A stretch of 64,000 bases of DNA from Pseudomonas nitroreducens (GCF_014204515.1 NZ_JACHLI010000002.1:62001-126000); one strand, 5' to 3'. Shown: positions 40,127 through 49,170, numbered from the stretch's first letter. A program made the numbers and translations. The notes: generated by a model from the letters alone, not told the origin.

Positions 40127-41521
40127 ATGGAAGCCTGGCGTCGCGCCCTGGCCGACCTGCGGGTCGGCGAATCCAAGTACAAGACCCTGGTGCAGGCCAT
40201 TGCCGGCGACATCGAGCAGGGCCTGCTCAGCGACGGCCAGCGTCTGCCGCCGCAGCGCCACGTGGCCGATGGCCTGGGCATCAGCGTGCAGACCGTGACC
40301 AACGCCTACAAGGAACTGGAGCGCCAGGGCCTGGTGCGTTGCGAGGTGGGGCGCGGCAGTTTCGTCTCGCGGCGCATGACTGAGGGCATGGCCCACTACA
40401 TGGTCGATCACCCCGAGCGCGCGCTGGTGGATTTCTCCATCGCCAGCATCGTCCACACCCGCGAGCACGACCGCCTGTGGCAGGACAGCTGCCGCGAACT
40501 GGCGCAGGAAACCGACCAGCCGTGGATGCGCGCCTGTCGCCCGGTGGCCGGCTTCGACGCGCACCGCGATGCCGGGGTGAAGTGGCTGGCGCAACTGGGC
40601 CTGCAGCGCGAACGCGACGACGTGCTGATCACCAACGGCGCGGCCCACGGCATCTTCCTCGCCCTCGCCTCCCTGGCCGGGCCGGACGACGTGGTGCTCT
40701 GCGAACAGCTCACCGATCACGGCGTGATCGGCAATTCCCAGGTGCTCGGCTTCACCCTCAAGGGCGTGGAAATCGACAAGCAGGGCATCGACCCGGAACA
40801 CTTCGAAGACCTCTGCGCCAACGAGCGCATCACCGCGCTGGTGTGCACGCCCAACCTGAACAACCCGACCTCCTGCCTGATGCCCGACTCGCGCCGCCGC
40901 GAGATCGCCGCCATCGCCCAGCGCTATGGCGTGTACGTGATCGAGGACGACGTCTACGGCCCGCTGCTCGGCGAGCGCCGCCCGCCGCCCATCAGCCACT
41001 ACCTGCCGGACCTGTCGTTCTACTGCACCAGCTTCACCAAGAGCGTGCTCACCGGCCTGCGCATCGGCTACCTGGCCATGCCGCGGCGGCTGGCGCTGCG
41101 CACCGAGAGCATCCTGCGGGTTAACAGCTGGATGGCTACGCCGCTGCTGGCGGAGGTCGCCTCGCGCTGGATCCACAACGGCAACGCCCAGGCGCTGATC
41201 GGCCTGCAACGCCGCGTGCTGGAGAAGCGCCAGGCGCTGGTACGCGAGTGGCTTGGCGACTACCTGCGGGGCTGCGATCCGCACTCGCTCAGCACCTGGA
41301 TCGGCATTCCCGAGCACTGGGAGCTGGACAGCCTGGTGCGTGAATTGCGTCACCGGCATATCGCCGTCACGCCACCCGATCCGTTCATGGTCCGCGGCAC
41401 GCCCCGGCCACGCGCGGTGCGCCTGTGCATGGGGGCCGAATGCAGCGATGAACGCATGGTGTCTGCACTGGAAGACATGCGCGAACTGTTCGGCCAGTAC
41501 CCGAAGATCCACGATTTCTAG
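40127..41521 (+). CDS. enuR: MocR/GntR-type ectoine utilisation regulator
   Basis: EnuR is a repressor of ectoine use genes; in characterised relatives PLP bound to the aminotransferase domain reacts with the pathway intermediates diaminobutyrate or its acetyl form. The 464-residue protein has an N-terminal winged helix (residues about 15-82, PPQRHVADGLGISVQTVTNAY) and a class I aminotransferase-like domain with the PLP lysine Lys305 in TSFTKSVLTGLRIGY. It is divergent from ehuBCDA and upstream of eutBC. Confidence 0.92.
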   Translation: MEAWRRALADLRVGESKYKTLVQAIAGDIEQGLLSDGQRLPPQRHVADGLGISVQTVTNAYKELERQGLVRCEVGRGSFVSRRMTEGMAHYMVDHPERALVDFSIASIVHTREHDRLWQDSCRELAQETDQPWMRACRPVAGFDAHRDAGVKWLAQLGLQRERDDVLITNGAAHGIFLALASLAGPDDVVLCEQLTDHGVIGNSQVLGFTLKGVEIDKQGIDPEHFEDLCANERITALVCTPNLNNPTSCLMPDSRRREIAAIAQRYGVYVIEDDVYGPLLGERRPPPISHYLPDLSFYCTSFTKSVLTGLRIGYLAMPRRLALRTESILRVNSWMATPLLAEVASRWIHNGNAQALIGLQRRVLEKRQALVREWLGDYLRGCDPHSLSTWIGIPEHWELDSLVRELRHRHIAVTPPDPFMVRGTPRPRAVRLCMGAECSDERMVSALEDMRELFGQYPKIHDF

Positions 41522-41866
41522 ATCCCGCACCGGTCTCCCCGCAACCTGCTAGGAGCGAGCTTGCTCGCGAACAGAGTTCCCGGTGGTCTCCGAGCCCCGC
41601 ATTCGTAGGGCGCATAACGCGTCAGCGTTATCCGCCATGAGATGAGCGGCGGATAACCTGTTCCAGGTTATCCGACCTACGATCCTGCACCGCTGTTTCC
41701 CTTAGGAGCGGACTTTGTCCGCGATGGTCTCCGGCGCGTTGCGATCCCATCGCGGACGGAGTCCGCTCCTACGAAAAGCCTCTCCGCGAACTACATCGTC
41801 CTAGTACATTCATCGCGACAATTTCCCGCCCCTACACTCGGCCCCACTGCATTCCCGGAGGCCGAG
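41522..41866. repeat. enuR-eutB gap filled with three palindromic repeats
   Basis: This 345-base gap has no gene. It holds TAGGAGCGAG-CTTGCTCGCG (41550-41572), a GTAGGGCG...CGACCTACG palindrome with GGATAACC and GGTTATCC arms (41604-41681), and a TAGGAGCGGAC...GTCCGCTCCTA pair (41703-41773). Just before eutB is ATCGTCCTAGTACATT (41795-41810), a candidate EnuR operator. Confidence 0.75.
41795..41810 (-). promoter_or_regulatory. Candidate EnuR operator upstream of eutB
   Basis: The reverse complement AATGTACTAGGACGAT matches the motif at 40055-40070 at 13 of 16 positions. It lies 56 bases before the eutB start. Confidence 0.4.
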
Positions 41867-42841
41867 ATGGAGCCGATTCCCCTCGTCGAGCTGTACCGCG
41901 CACGCCAGCGCATCCAGGGCCTGGTGCGGCAGACGCCGCTGGAGCTTTCGCCCAGCCTGTCGCGTCTGCTCGGTGCTCCGGTGTACCTCAAGCTCGAATC
42001 GCAGCAGATCACCGGCAGCTTCAAGCTGCGCGGCGCCAGCAACGCCATCGCCCAGCTCAGCGATGAGCAGAAGGCCAGGGGCGTGGTCGCCGCCTCCACC
42101 GGCAATCACGGTCGCGCGCTGGCCCACGCCGCCCGCGCGCTCGGCGTACACGCCACGGTCTGCCTGTCGCAGCTGGTGCCGGCGAACAAGGTCCAGGCGA
42201 TCCGCGAGCTGGGCGCCGAAGTACGCATCGTCGGTCGCTGCCAGGACGATGCCCAGGCCGAGGCCGAACGCATCGCTCGCGAAGACGGTGCCGCACTGCT
42301 GCCGCCCTTCGACCATCCGCAGATCATCGCCGGCCAGGGCACCCTCGGCCTGGAAATCCTCGAGCAGCTGCCCGACGTGCGCCAGGTGCTGGTGCCGCTG
42401 TCCGGTGGCGGCCTGTTCGGCGGCGTGGCGCTGGCGCTCAAGCACGTCGACCCGAGCATTCGCGTCCACGGCATCAGCATGCGCCGTGGCGCCGCCATGG
42501 CGGCCAGCCTGGCCGCTGGCCACCCGGTGGAGGTGGAAGAACTGCCGACCCTGGCCGACTCCCTCGGCGGCGGCGTCGGACTGGACAACCGCTACACCTT
42601 CGCCCTGGCCCGCCAGTACTGCGACCAGCTGCACCTGCTCGACGAGCCCGCCATCGCCGCCGGCATCCGCCACGCCTACCGCGAGGAACGGCAGGTGGTG
42701 GAAGGCGCTGCCGCGGTCGGTATCGCCGCGCTGCTGGACGGCCTGATCGCCCCGGTCGGTCCGGTGGTGCTCATCGTCAGCGGCCGCAACATCGCCATCG
42801 AACAACACCAGCAAATCCTCGAGGAGTCCCTCCATGGCTGA
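41867..42841 (+). CDS. eutB: Hydroxyectoine utilisation dehydratase EutB
   Basis: EutB is a PLP enzyme of the threonine dehydratase/serine racemase fold, thought to act with EutA and EutC in converting hydroxyectoine to ectoine. The 324-residue protein has the PLP lysine Lys53 in GSFKLRGA, the STGNHGRALA loop and the phosphate-binding SGGGLFGG. It overlaps eutC by eight bases. Confidence 0.9.
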   Translation: MEPIPLVELYRARQRIQGLVRQTPLELSPSLSRLLGAPVYLKLESQQITGSFKLRGASNAIAQLSDEQKARGVVAASTGNHGRALAHAARALGVHATVCLSQLVPANKVQAIRELGAEVRIVGRCQDDAQAEAERIAREDGAALLPPFDHPQIIAGQGTLGLEILEQLPDVRQVLVPLSGGGLFGGVALALKHVDPSIRVHGISMRRGAAMAASLAAGHPVEVEELPTLADSLGGGVGLDNRYTFALARQYCDQLHLLDEPAIAAGIRHAYREERQVVEGAAAVGIAALLDGLIAPVGPVVLIVSGRNIAIEQHQQILEESLHG

Positions 42842-43826
42842 CGTCACCCTGCTCAGCGAAGCCGACCTGCGCGCCTGCGTGGCGATCGATCGGGAGAGCC
42901 TCGACGCCGTCGAGCAGGCCTTCCGCCTGCTTGCCACCGCGCCGGTGGCGATGCCACCGATCCTTCGCCTGGACGTGCCCGAGCACAACGGCGAAGTGGA
43001 CGTGAAAACCGCCTACCTGCCGGGCCTGCCGCGCTTCGCCATCAAGGTCAGCCCCGGCTTCTTCGACAACCCCGGACTCGGCCTGCCCAGCCTCAACGGC
43101 ATGATGATGCTGCTCTCCTCGCGCACCGGTTTGCTTGATGCGCTGCTGCTGGACAACGGTTACCTCACCGCCGTGCGCACCGCCTGCGCCGGCGCGGTGG
43201 CGGCCAAGTGGCTGGCCCGCGAGGACTCGCGCCAGGTCGCGCTGATCGGCGCTGGCGAACAGGCGCGGCTGCAGCTCAAGGCACTGTGTCTGGTGCGGCC
43301 CATCGAAGCCGCCAGCGTCTGGGCGCGGGACAGCGCCAAGGCGCGCCAGTGTGCCGAGGAGTTGAGCGTCAGCCTGGGCATTGCGGTCAGAGCCTGCGCC
43401 AGCATCGACGAAGCACTGGAAGGTGCCGACATCGCCATTACCACCACGCCCAGCCGCGAGCCGCTGATCCACCCGCAGCATCTGCGCCCCGGCCTGCACA
43501 TCACCGCCATGGGCTCGGACGCCGAGCACAAGAACGAGATCGCCGCTGAGGCCCTGGCGGCGGTGGACAGCTACGTCGCCGACCGCCTCAGCCAGACCCG
43601 CGTGCTGGGCGAACTGCACCATGCGCTGGCGGCCGGCAGCGTGAGCGCCGAGGCCGATTTCGCCGAGCTGGGCCAGGTGATTGCCGGGCAGCGCGAAGGC
43701 CGCCGAGGGGCCGCAGACATCACCCTCTGCGACCTCACCGGCACCGGCGCGCAGGACACCGCCATCGCCGGCCTGGCCTTCCAGCGCGCGCAGCGGATGG
43801 GCAAGGGCTTCCAGTTCCACAGCTGA
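42834..43826 (+). CDS. eutC: Ectoine utilisation protein EutC (ornithine cyclodeaminase family)
   Basis: EutC belongs to the ornithine cyclodeaminase/mu-crystallin NAD(P)-dependent family and is proposed to work with EutB on hydroxyectoine. The 330-residue protein has the N-terminal KVSPGFFDNP, the Rossmann motif LIGAGEQARLQLKAL and the TTTPSREPL segment. It is translationally coupled to eutB by an 8-base overlap. Confidence 0.9.
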   Translation: MADVTLLSEADLRACVAIDRESLDAVEQAFRLLATAPVAMPPILRLDVPEHNGEVDVKTAYLPGLPRFAIKVSPGFFDNPGLGLPSLNGMMMLLSSRTGLLDALLLDNGYLTAVRTACAGAVAAKWLAREDSRQVALIGAGEQARLQLKALCLVRPIEAASVWARDSAKARQCAEELSVSLGIAVRACASIDEALEGADIAITTTPSREPLIHPQHLRPGLHITAMGSDAEHKNEIAAEALAAVDSYVADRLSQTRVLGELHHALAAGSVSAEADFAELGQVIAGQREGRRGAADITLCDLTGTGAQDTAIAGLAFQRAQRMGKGFQFHS

Positions 43827-43872
43827 AAGCGCTCTTCGCCTCTGCTACCAGAGTCGCAGGAAAACACCATTC

Positions 43873-43954
43873 GTAGGATGGCGTGGAGCGAAGCGATACC
43901 CATCGATAGCCCGCAGCACGGGCTGATGGGTATCGCAAGCTCCACCCATCCTAC
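43873..43954. repeat. GTAGGATGGGTGGAG palindromic repeat, copy B
   Basis: This copy lies in the eutC-doeA gap, in inverted orientation relative to copy A at 36463-36544. Its arms match copy A nearly base for base, whereas the 20-base centre differs. Copies are 7.4 kb apart. Confidence 0.85.
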
Positions 43955-44009
43955 GAAAGCGCCGCAGGCGTTGGTGATCCAGCACAAACACCACAGAGAG
44001 GATTTCCGC

Positions 44010-45200
44010 ATGTCCGAAATCGTCGTCAACCTCCCCTTCAGCCGGGAGGAATATGCCCAGCGGATCGCCAAGGTCCGCGCCAGCATGCAACAGCGCGGCA
44101 TCGAGCTGCTGCTGGTCACCGATCCGTCGAACATGGCCTGGCTCACCGGCTATGACGGCTGGTCCTTCTACGTGCACCAGGGCGTGCTGCTTGCGCTGGA
44201 CGGCGAGCCGGTCTGGTTCGGTCGCGGCCAGGACGCCAACGGCGCGCGGCGCACGGTGTTCATGCAGGCGGACAACATCGTCGGCTACCCCGACCACTAC
44301 GTGCAGTCCACCGAGCGCCACCCGATGGACTACCTGTCCCGCGAGGTGATCACCGCGCGCGGCTGGTCCGGTGCGTCCATCGGTGTGGAGATGGACAACT
44401 ACTACTTCAGCGCCGCCGCCTTCCGCTCGCTGCAGGCCAACCTGCCGAGCGCGAAGTTCGTCGATGCCACCGCCCTGGTCAACTGGCAGCGTGCGGTGAA
44501 ATCCCCGCGTGAGATCGAGTACATGCGCATCGCCGCGCGGATCGTCGAGAAGATGCACGCGCAGATCGTCGAACGCATCGAACCGGGCATGCGCAAGAAC
44601 GAACTGGTGGCCGATATCTACAGCACCGGCATTCTTGGCGCCGATGGCCACGGCGGTGACTACCCGGCCATCGTCCCGCTGCTGCCCACCGGCGCCGACG
44701 CCAGCGCGCCGCACCTGACCTGGGACGACACGCCCTTCGAGCGCGGCGCCGGCACCTTCTTCGAGATCGCCGGCTGCTACAAGCGCTACCACTGCCCGCT
44801 GTCGCGCACGGTGTTCCTCGGCAAACCGCCCAAGCACTTTCTCGATGCGGAAAAGGCCGTGGTCGAAGGCATCGCCGCCGGGCTCGACGCAGCGAAACCG
44901 GGCAACACCACCGGCGACATCGCCCGCGCCTTCTTCGGCGTGCTGGAGAAGTTCGGCATCCACAAGGACAGCCGCTGCGGCTATCCCATCGGGATCAGCT
45001 ACCCGCCGGACTGGGGCGAGCGCACCATGAGCCTGCGCCCCAGCGACAGCAGCGTGCTGGAACCGGGCATGACCTTCCACTTCATGCCCGGCCTGTGGAT
45101 GGACGACTGGGGCCTGGAGATCACCGAAAGCATCCTCATCACCGAGCGCGGCGTGGAGACCTTCTGCGACTACCCGCGCCAGCTGTTCGTGAAGGAGTGA
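44010..45200 (+). CDS. doeA: Ectoine hydrolase
   Basis: DoeA (EutD) opens the ectoine ring, giving N-acetyl-diaminobutyrate. The 396-residue protein is of the M24 creatinase/prolidase fold: the N-terminal domain has LLVTDPSNMAWLTGYDGWSFYVHQ and the C-terminal domain has GGDYPAIVPLLPTG and EPGMTFHFMPG. The ATG at 44010-44012 has AGAGAGGA upstream; the frame extends into the repeat but that part is not coding. doeB starts four bases downstream. Confidence 0.93.
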   Translation: MSEIVVNLPFSREEYAQRIAKVRASMQQRGIELLLVTDPSNMAWLTGYDGWSFYVHQGVLLALDGEPVWFGRGQDANGARRTVFMQADNIVGYPDHYVQSTERHPMDYLSREVITARGWSGASIGVEMDNYYFSAAAFRSLQANLPSAKFVDATALVNWQRAVKSPREIEYMRIAARIVEKMHAQIVERIEPGMRKNELVADIYSTGILGADGHGGDYPAIVPLLPTGADASAPHLTWDDTPFERGAGTFFEIAGCYKRYHCPLSRTVFLGKPPKHFLDAEKAVVEGIAAGLDAAKPGNTTGDIARAFFGVLEKFGIHKDSRCGYPIGISYPPDWGERTMSLRPSDSSVLEPGMTFHFMPGLWMDDWGLEITESILITERGVETFCDYPRQLFVKE

Positions 45201-45204
45201 GGCG

Positions 45205-46221
45205 ATGACCCATTCGCTCGACAAGCCGCTGCGCGACAACCCCATCGCCGCCAGCGTCGATTTCCAGCGCGACGGCGTGCAGCACGGCCACCTCAAGCTG
45301 CCCTACTCGCGGGACGATTCGGCCTGGGGCGCGGTGATGATCCCGCTGTGCGTGGTGAAGAACGGCGACGGCCCCACCGCGCTGCTCACCGGTGGTAACC
45401 ATGGCGACGAGTACGAAGGCCCGGTGGCGCTCAGCCGCCTGGCCCAGGAACTGCGCGCCGAAGACGTGCGCGGCCGGGTGATCATCGTGCCGTTCATGAA
45501 CACGCCGGCCTTCCATGCCGGCAAGCGCACCTCGCCGATCGACGCCGGCAACCTCAACCGCAGCTTCCCCGGCCGCCCGGACGGCACGGTGACGCAGAAG
45601 ATCGCCGACTACTTCCAGCGCACCCTGCTGCCGCTGGCGGACGTGGTGCTGGATATCCACTCCGGTGGGCGCACCCTCGACTTCCTGCCCTTCGCCGCCT
45701 GCCACGTGCTGCCGGACAAGGCCCAGCAGGAAGCCAGCGAAGCGCTGATGCGGGCCTTCGCCGCGCCCTACGCGATGCGCATGCTGGAGCTGGACGCGGT
45801 GGGCATGTACGACACCGCGGCGGAGGAGCAGGGCAAGCTGTTCGTCACCACCGAACTGGGTGGCGGCGGCAGCAGCAGCGCGCGCACCGTGGCCATCGCC
45901 CGGCGCGGCGTGCGCAATGTGCTGGTGCAGGCCGGCATCCTGCGCGGCGAACCCGAGCCGGCGCCGTCGCTGATGCTCGACATGCCCGATGGCGACTGCT
46001 TCGTCGCCAGCGAACACGCCGGCCTGCTGGAGATGTGCCGCGACCTGGGCGAGCGGGTCGAACGCGGCGAAGTGCTGGCGCGGGTGCACGACGTGCTGCG
46101 CACCGGCGCTGCACCCGTGGAGTACCGCGCCAAGCGCAGCGGCATCCTCGCCGCGCGGCATTTCCCCGGCCTGGTGCAGAGTGGCGACACCCTGGCGGTG
46201 GTCGCCGAGGTCCTGGACTGA
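45205..46221 (+). CDS. doeB: N2-acetyl-L-2,4-diaminobutanoate deacetylase
   Basis: DoeB (EutE) removes acetate from N-alpha-acetyl-diaminobutyrate to yield L-2,4-diaminobutyrate. The 338-residue protein is an M14/aspartoacylase-type zinc enzyme with HGDE in GGNHGDEYEGP and the third ligand in DIHSGGRTLDFLP. It follows doeA after four bases. Confidence 0.92.
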   Translation: MTHSLDKPLRDNPIAASVDFQRDGVQHGHLKLPYSRDDSAWGAVMIPLCVVKNGDGPTALLTGGNHGDEYEGPVALSRLAQELRAEDVRGRVIIVPFMNTPAFHAGKRTSPIDAGNLNRSFPGRPDGTVTQKIADYFQRTLLPLADVVLDIHSGGRTLDFLPFAACHVLPDKAQQEASEALMRAFAAPYAMRMLELDAVGMYDTAAEEQGKLFVTTELGGGGSSSARTVAIARRGVRNVLVQAGILRGEPEPAPSLMLDMPDGDCFVASEHAGLLEMCRDLGERVERGEVLARVHDVLRTGAAPVEYRAKRSGILAARHFPGLVQSGDTLAVVAEVLD

Positions 46222-46233
46222 ACGGAGCCCGCC

Positions 46234-46722
46234 ATGATCAAGCTCGACCGCTACGACCTGAAGATCCTGCGCATCCTCGCCGGCGACGGGCGCATCACCA
46301 AGTCGAGCCTGGCCGAGGCGATCAACCTCTCGGTCAGCCCGGCCTGGGAGCGCGTGCGCAAGCTGGAGGAGGCCGGGCTGATCAAGGGGTACCGCGCACA
46401 GATCGACTGGCCGGCGCTGTTCAAGCAGCAGCAGGTGCTGGTGGAGATCACCCTGGCGCGGCACACCGCGCAGGACATGAAGCGCTTCGAACAGCGCCTG
46501 CAGCAGGCGCCGGAAGTGGGCTTCTGCTACGCCACCGGCGGCGGTGTGGACTACATCGCGATGATCCAGGCGCGCGACATCGACCACTACCAGCGCTTCA
46601 TCGACCAGCTGCTGCTGGAAGATGTCGGCATCGAGCGCTACTTCACCTACATCGTCACCAAGGTGATCAAGACCCAGGAAGCGGCGATCCCCGCCGAAGC
46701 GCTGGAATCGGGCTCTGCGTAG
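46234..46722 (+). CDS. doeX: Lrp/AsnC-type regulator DoeX
   Basis: DoeX is the small feast/famine-type regulator normally found in ectoine degradation clusters. The 162-residue protein has an N-terminal helix-turn-helix (KSSLAEAINLSVSPAWERVRKL) and a C-terminal RAM ligand domain. Its TAG stop codon (46720-46722) lies inside the following palindromic repeat. Confidence 0.9.
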   Translation: MIKLDRYDLKILRILAGDGRITKSSLAEAINLSVSPAWERVRKLEEAGLIKGYRAQIDWPALFKQQQVLVEITLARHTAQDMKRFEQRLQQAPEVGFCYATGGGVDYIAMIQARDIDHYQRFIDQLLLEDVGIERYFTYIVTKVIKTQEAAIPAEALESGSA

Positions 46723-46792
46723 GAGCGGACTCCGTCCGCGATGGAGTCTGGCGCGATGCGGGGCCGATCGCGGACGGAGTCCGCTCCTACGA
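46719..46792. repeat. GTAGGAGCGGAC palindromic repeat after doeX
   Basis: GTAGGAGCGGACTCCGTCCG and an inverted counterpart enclose about 30 bases. The repeat supplies the doeX stop codon and separates doeX from the yhhQ promoter. Confidence 0.85.
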
Positions 46793-46833
46793 AATTGCAC
46801 ACGTCGGCGCTGCACAAAATTTGCTCAATAAAC

Positions 46834-46862
46834 CTGACTTCGCGGTCCGGATCGTATACAAT
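46834..46862 (+). promoter_or_regulatory. Predicted promoter of yhhQ
   Basis: CTGACT (46834-46839) and TACAAT (46857-46862) are 17 bases apart, placing the transcript start near 46869, just upstream of the riboswitch candidate. Confidence 0.55.
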
Positions 46863-46886
46863 GCGCGCCGCTCGGCATGGTGCCGG

Positions 46887-46927
46887 GCATGGGTTCCCTC
46901 ACCCCATCGACGAAAAAGGCCCCAAGC
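46887..46927 (+). promoter_or_regulatory. Candidate preQ1-I riboswitch
   Basis: Stem P1 ATGGG/CCCAT (46889-46893 with 46903-46907) closes the loop TTCCCTCA. An A-rich tail GAAAAAGG follows; its AGG (46917-46919) can pair with loop CCT (46897-46899) as the P2 pseudoknot. The same AAGG is the ribosome-binding site of yhhQ, so bound preQ1 would block translation. The layout matches preQ1-I and the downstream gene is a queuosine-precursor transporter. Confidence 0.65.
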
Positions 46928-47578
46928 ATGTCGGCATCCCTTCCGGCGGCAAGGCGCGGCGCACTCGCCGGTCTGGTCGCGTTCCACATCCTGATCATCA
47001 TCGCCAGCAACTACCTGGTGCAGCTGCCCATGACCCTGTTCGGCTGGCACACCACCTGGGGCGCGTTCAGCTTCCCGTTCATCTTCCTGGCCACCGACCT
47101 CACCGTGCGCCTGCTCGGCAAACGCCCGGCGCGGCTGGTCATTGCGCGGGTGATGATCCCGGCGCTGCTGGCTTCCTACGTCATCTCGGTGATCTTCCAG
47201 GAAGGTGCCTTCAGAGGCTTCGCTTCCCTGGGCGAATTCAACACCTTCGTCGCGCGGATTTCCCTGGCCAGCTTCCTGGCCTACGTGTTCGGCCAGATCC
47301 TCGACATCCAGGTCTTCGACCGCCTGCGGCGCATGCGCCAGTGGTGGATCGCCCCGGTGGTCTCGACCCTGTTCGGCAACCTGCTGGACACCTTCACCTT
47401 CTTCTCCATCGCTTTCTGGCACAGCGACAACGCCTTCATGGCCGAGCACTGGGTGGAGATCGCCTGGGTCGACTACGGCGTCAAGCTGGCGGTCATGCTG
47501 ATGCTTTTCGTGCCGCTCTACGGCATGCTGCTCAGCGCCATCACCCGTAACCTGCGGCGCCAGACCGCGACCGTCTGA
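46928..47578 (+). CDS. yhhQ: Queuosine precursor transporter (YhhQ family)
   Basis: YhhQ imports 7-cyano- or 7-aminomethyl-7-deazaguanine (preQ0/preQ1) for queuosine tRNA modification. The 216-residue protein has about six membrane helices and the family block FIFLATDLTVRLLGK. The ATG at 46928-46930 was chosen because it follows the riboswitch-embedded AAGG; an upstream in-frame start lies inside the riboswitch. It interrupts the ectoine cluster between doeX and doeC. Confidence 0.9.
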   Translation: MSASLPAARRGALAGLVAFHILIIIASNYLVQLPMTLFGWHTTWGAFSFPFIFLATDLTVRLLGKRPARLVIARVMIPALLASYVISVIFQEGAFRGFASLGEFNTFVARISLASFLAYVFGQILDIQVFDRLRRMRQWWIAPVVSTLFGNLLDTFTFFSIAFWHSDNAFMAEHWVEIAWVDYGVKLAVMLMLFVPLYGMLLSAITRNLRRQTATV

Positions 47579-47712
47579 GCCCACCCGAAAAAGCCCAACC
47601 GCGGCGGCAGAACTGCAAAAAGATCTGCCGTCGCCCGCCCCCGCTTAGGAAAAAACCGCGCGCTCCCGGCCCCTAGCATGGTCTGCATGCCAACCGTCCG
47701 GGAGCCGCCGCC

Positions 47713-49170
47713 ATGTCCTTTGCCCATCCCCTGCTGTTCAAGTCGCTCTGCTATGTGAACGGCCACTGGCTGCACAGCGCCAGCGGCGCCAGCATCGCCG
47801 TCGACAACCCCGCCACCCGCGAAGCCATCGGCCATGTGCCGCTGCTCGATCGCGAGCAGATCATCGCCGCGGTGGATGCCGCTGCGGCCGCCTTTCCGGC
47901 CTGGCGTGCGCGCACCCTGGATGAGCGCGGCGCGCTGCTGCGGCGCTGGGCCGATCTCATTCGCCAGCACCGCGACGACCTGGCGCAGATCCTCAGCCTG
48001 GAACAGGGCAAGCCGCTGGCCGAAGCCCTGGGCGAGATCGACTACGCCGCCAGCTTCATCCCCTGGTTCGCCGAGGAAGCGCGCCGGCTGAACGGCCGCA
48101 ACATCCCCAGCCACATCCCCAACGCGCACCTGGGCACGCTGGTCGAGCCGGTCGGCGTCGCCGCCCTGCTGACACCGTGGAACTTCCCCTCGGCGATGAT
48201 CACCCGCAAGGCCGCCGCCGCCCTCGCTGCCGGCTGCAGCGTGGTGGTCAAGCCGGCCCACGAGACGCCCTACTCCGCCTTCGCCCTGGCCCAGCTGGCC
48301 GAGGAAGCCGGCTTCCCCGCCGGCGTGTTCAACGTGGTGCTGGGCGAGCCGCAGATGGCCATGGAAACCCTGGTGGGCGACAGCCGCGTGCGCGCCGTCA
48401 GCTTCACCGGCTCGACCCGCGTAGGAAAGCTGGTGCTGCAGGCCGCCGCGCAGGACGTGAAGAAAGTCGCCCTGGAGCTGGGCGGCAACGCGCCCTTCAT
48501 CGTGCTGCCCGACGCCGACCTGGAGCAGGCGGTGCAGTTCGCCATCGACGCCAAGTTCCAGACCTCCGGGCAGGACTGCTGCGCGGCCAACCGCATCCTG
48601 GTTGCCCGTGAACTCTACGAACCCTTCCTGCAGCGCTTCGCCCGCGCCGTGCGCGAACTGCGCGTCGGCCCGGCCAGCGACTCGCGCAGTCAGATCGGCC
48701 CGCTGATGCACCAGGGGGCCTTCGACGTCACCGGCGAGCGCGTGCGCGACGCCATCGCCCAGGGCGCGCGCCTGCTCGCCGGTGGCGAGCCGCATGCGCT
48801 GGGCGGCTGGTTCCAGCAACCGACGGTGCTGGCTGACGTCACCCCGCAGATGCGCATCTGGCGCGAGGAAAACTTCGCGCCCATCGCCGGGGTGAGCGCC
48901 TACGACGACCTGGAACAAGCCGTCCGGCTGGCCAACGACACCGAGTACGGCCTGGCCGCCTACCTTTGTGGGCAACGCCTGGATCACCTCTGGCCGCTGA
49001 TGCGGCGCCTGGAGTTCGCCATGGTGGCGATCAACGGCGCCAGGTTCACCGGCCACCCCATTCCCTTCGGCGGCATGAAGGCCTCGGGCCTGGGCCGCGA
49101 GGGCGGCAGCGAGGGCTTCGAACCCTTTGTCGAAACCAAGTACTTCGCCTTGCACCACGGCGCCATCTGA
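47713..49170 (+). CDS. doeC: Aldehyde dehydrogenase DoeC (aspartate-semialdehyde oxidising)
   Basis: DoeC oxidises aspartate-4-semialdehyde to aspartate, the last step of ectoine catabolism. The 485-residue protein resembles succinate-semialdehyde dehydrogenases: TPWNFPSAMITRK, KPAHETPYSA, FTGSTRVGK, the catalytic Glu in LELGGNAPF and Cys in GQDCCAANR. Substrate is inferred from context; succinate semialdehyde is an alternative. It is 16 bases before doeD. Confidence 0.85.
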   Translation: MSFAHPLLFKSLCYVNGHWLHSASGASIAVDNPATREAIGHVPLLDREQIIAAVDAAAAAFPAWRARTLDERGALLRRWADLIRQHRDDLAQILSLEQGKPLAEALGEIDYAASFIPWFAEEARRLNGRNIPSHIPNAHLGTLVEPVGVAALLTPWNFPSAMITRKAAAALAAGCSVVVKPAHETPYSAFALAQLAEEAGFPAGVFNVVLGEPQMAMETLVGDSRVRAVSFTGSTRVGKLVLQAAAQDVKKVALELGGNAPFIVLPDADLEQAVQFAIDAKFQTSGQDCCAANRILVARELYEPFLQRFARAVRELRVGPASDSRSQIGPLMHQGAFDVTGERVRDAIAQGARLLAGGEPHALGGWFQQPTVLADVTPQMRIWREENFAPIAGVSAYDDLEQAVRLANDTEYGLAAYLCGQRLDHLWPLMRRLEFAMVAINGARFTGHPIPFGGMKASGLGREGGSEGFEPFVETKYFALHHGAI

